The notes under the pieces: model-generated
What the model was told of the DNA's origin: nothing
Database searches by the model: none
What the model saw: the letters and a program-made list of their open reading frames with translations, nothing else
Assembly (NCBI GenBank): GCA_963786155.1
Contig: CAWAXW010000006.1
Coordinates: 2,914,001 to 2,978,000, forward strand
Direction: 5' to 3'
Source: CAWAXW01 sp963786155
Lineage (GTDB): Bacteria > Actinomycetota > CADDZG01 > WHSQ01
Length of the DNA stretch: 64,000 nucleotides
Shown here: piece after piece, positions 63,932 to 64,000 of the stretch
Position numbering within the stretch: position 1 is the first letter of the stretch
Layout of the letters: every line of letters starts with the position of its first letter
Position numbers and translations under genes: made by a program

Positions 63932-64000
63932 GTGTCCACCCGACGCGAAGATCCCGACTTCTGGCGCAATGAGGACGATGTCCTAGCGCCTCGACCGGAC
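63932..64000 (+). CDS. Start of next gene (probably DUF3566-type membrane protein)
   Basis: GTG 63932 follows AGGAGGAGAG at 63921-63930 and opens a frame to the window end: STRREDPDFWRNEDDVLAPR. Only 23 codons are visible, so no domain is seen. In Actinomycetota the gene after gyrA often encodes a DUF3566 membrane protein; that identity is positional inference only. Confidence 0.55.
   Translation, partial: MSTRREDPDFWRNEDDVLAPRPD

Overview
High-GC chromosomal segment around the replication origin of an actinobacterium, most likely from an uncultured lineage. Support for Actinomycetota: the gene order cca / DUF6049 / murJ / kinase / ECF sigma / anti-sigma / trxB / amidase / parB-parA-rsmG-jag-yidC-yidD-rnpA-rpmH // dnaA-dnaN-recF-DUF721-gyrB-gyrA; a mycothiol-type maleylpyruvate isomerase family enzyme; a DUF5318 protein beside a class A penicillin-binding protein; a PadR regulator directly before myo-inositol-phosphate synthase; and a bifunctional-type dCTP deaminase. 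No rRNA, CRISPR array, insertion sequence or prophage was seen. One tRNA (Gly, anticodon CCC) is present.

Layout. 1-9.4 kb: the end of a class II DAHP synthase; a convergent Rdx/SelW-like gene with an in-frame TGA at the second position of its redox motif; lemA-htpX; an alpha/beta hydrolase; a membrane iron-sulfur oxidoreductase; a TetR regulator with a palindromic operator; a DinB-like protein; dcd; and a PQQ-type sugar dehydrogenase. 9.4-17.4 kb: tRNA-Gly, an ABC exporter pair, an endonuclease III-like gene, dnaB, two secreted proteins, and rplI-rpsR-ssb-rpsF. 17.4-27.3 kb: envelope genes (GT87-like mannosyltransferase, class A PBP, two unknown polytopic proteins, DUF5318, a polytopic GT-like protein), then padR-ino1. 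27.3-33.9 kb: a DUF5648-like protein divergent from an RTX-type protein, an MFS permease, a SIMPL-domain protein, a methyltransferase and the CCA-adding enzyme. 33.9-36.8 kb: accessory genes (TolB-like propeller, orphan PilT ATPase, KGG-repeat protein). 36.8-44.0 kb: the envelope and signalling block DUF6049-murJ-TadE-like-kinase-sigM-anti-sigma. 44.1-46.75 kb: a TolB/RTX fusion and an HTH-nucleotidyltransferase plus HEPN-like pair. 46.8-64 kb: trxB, two cell-wall hydrolases, parB-parA, the rsmG-to-rpmH group, oriC with DnaA boxes, dnaA, dnaN, recF, DUF721, gyrB, gyrA and the first codons of the next gene.

Sequence quality. About 20 genes before 59 kb carry one or two single-base indels that break an otherwise well-conserved reading frame. 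gyrB and gyrA together carry more than 30. Protein conservation continues across every break and insertions outnumber deletions, so these are most simply consensus errors from long-read sequencing. Where a gene is interrupted, the coordinates given span the whole restored gene; restored codon counts come out as whole numbers in every case.

The most notable observation is the Rdx/SelW-like gene at 706-942 (minus strand). It reads C-S-K-(TGA)-G with intact family similarity on both sides of the TGA, and a hairpin with loop GGUCU begins 16 bases downstream. This is a strong candidate selenoprotein with a bacterial SECIS element.
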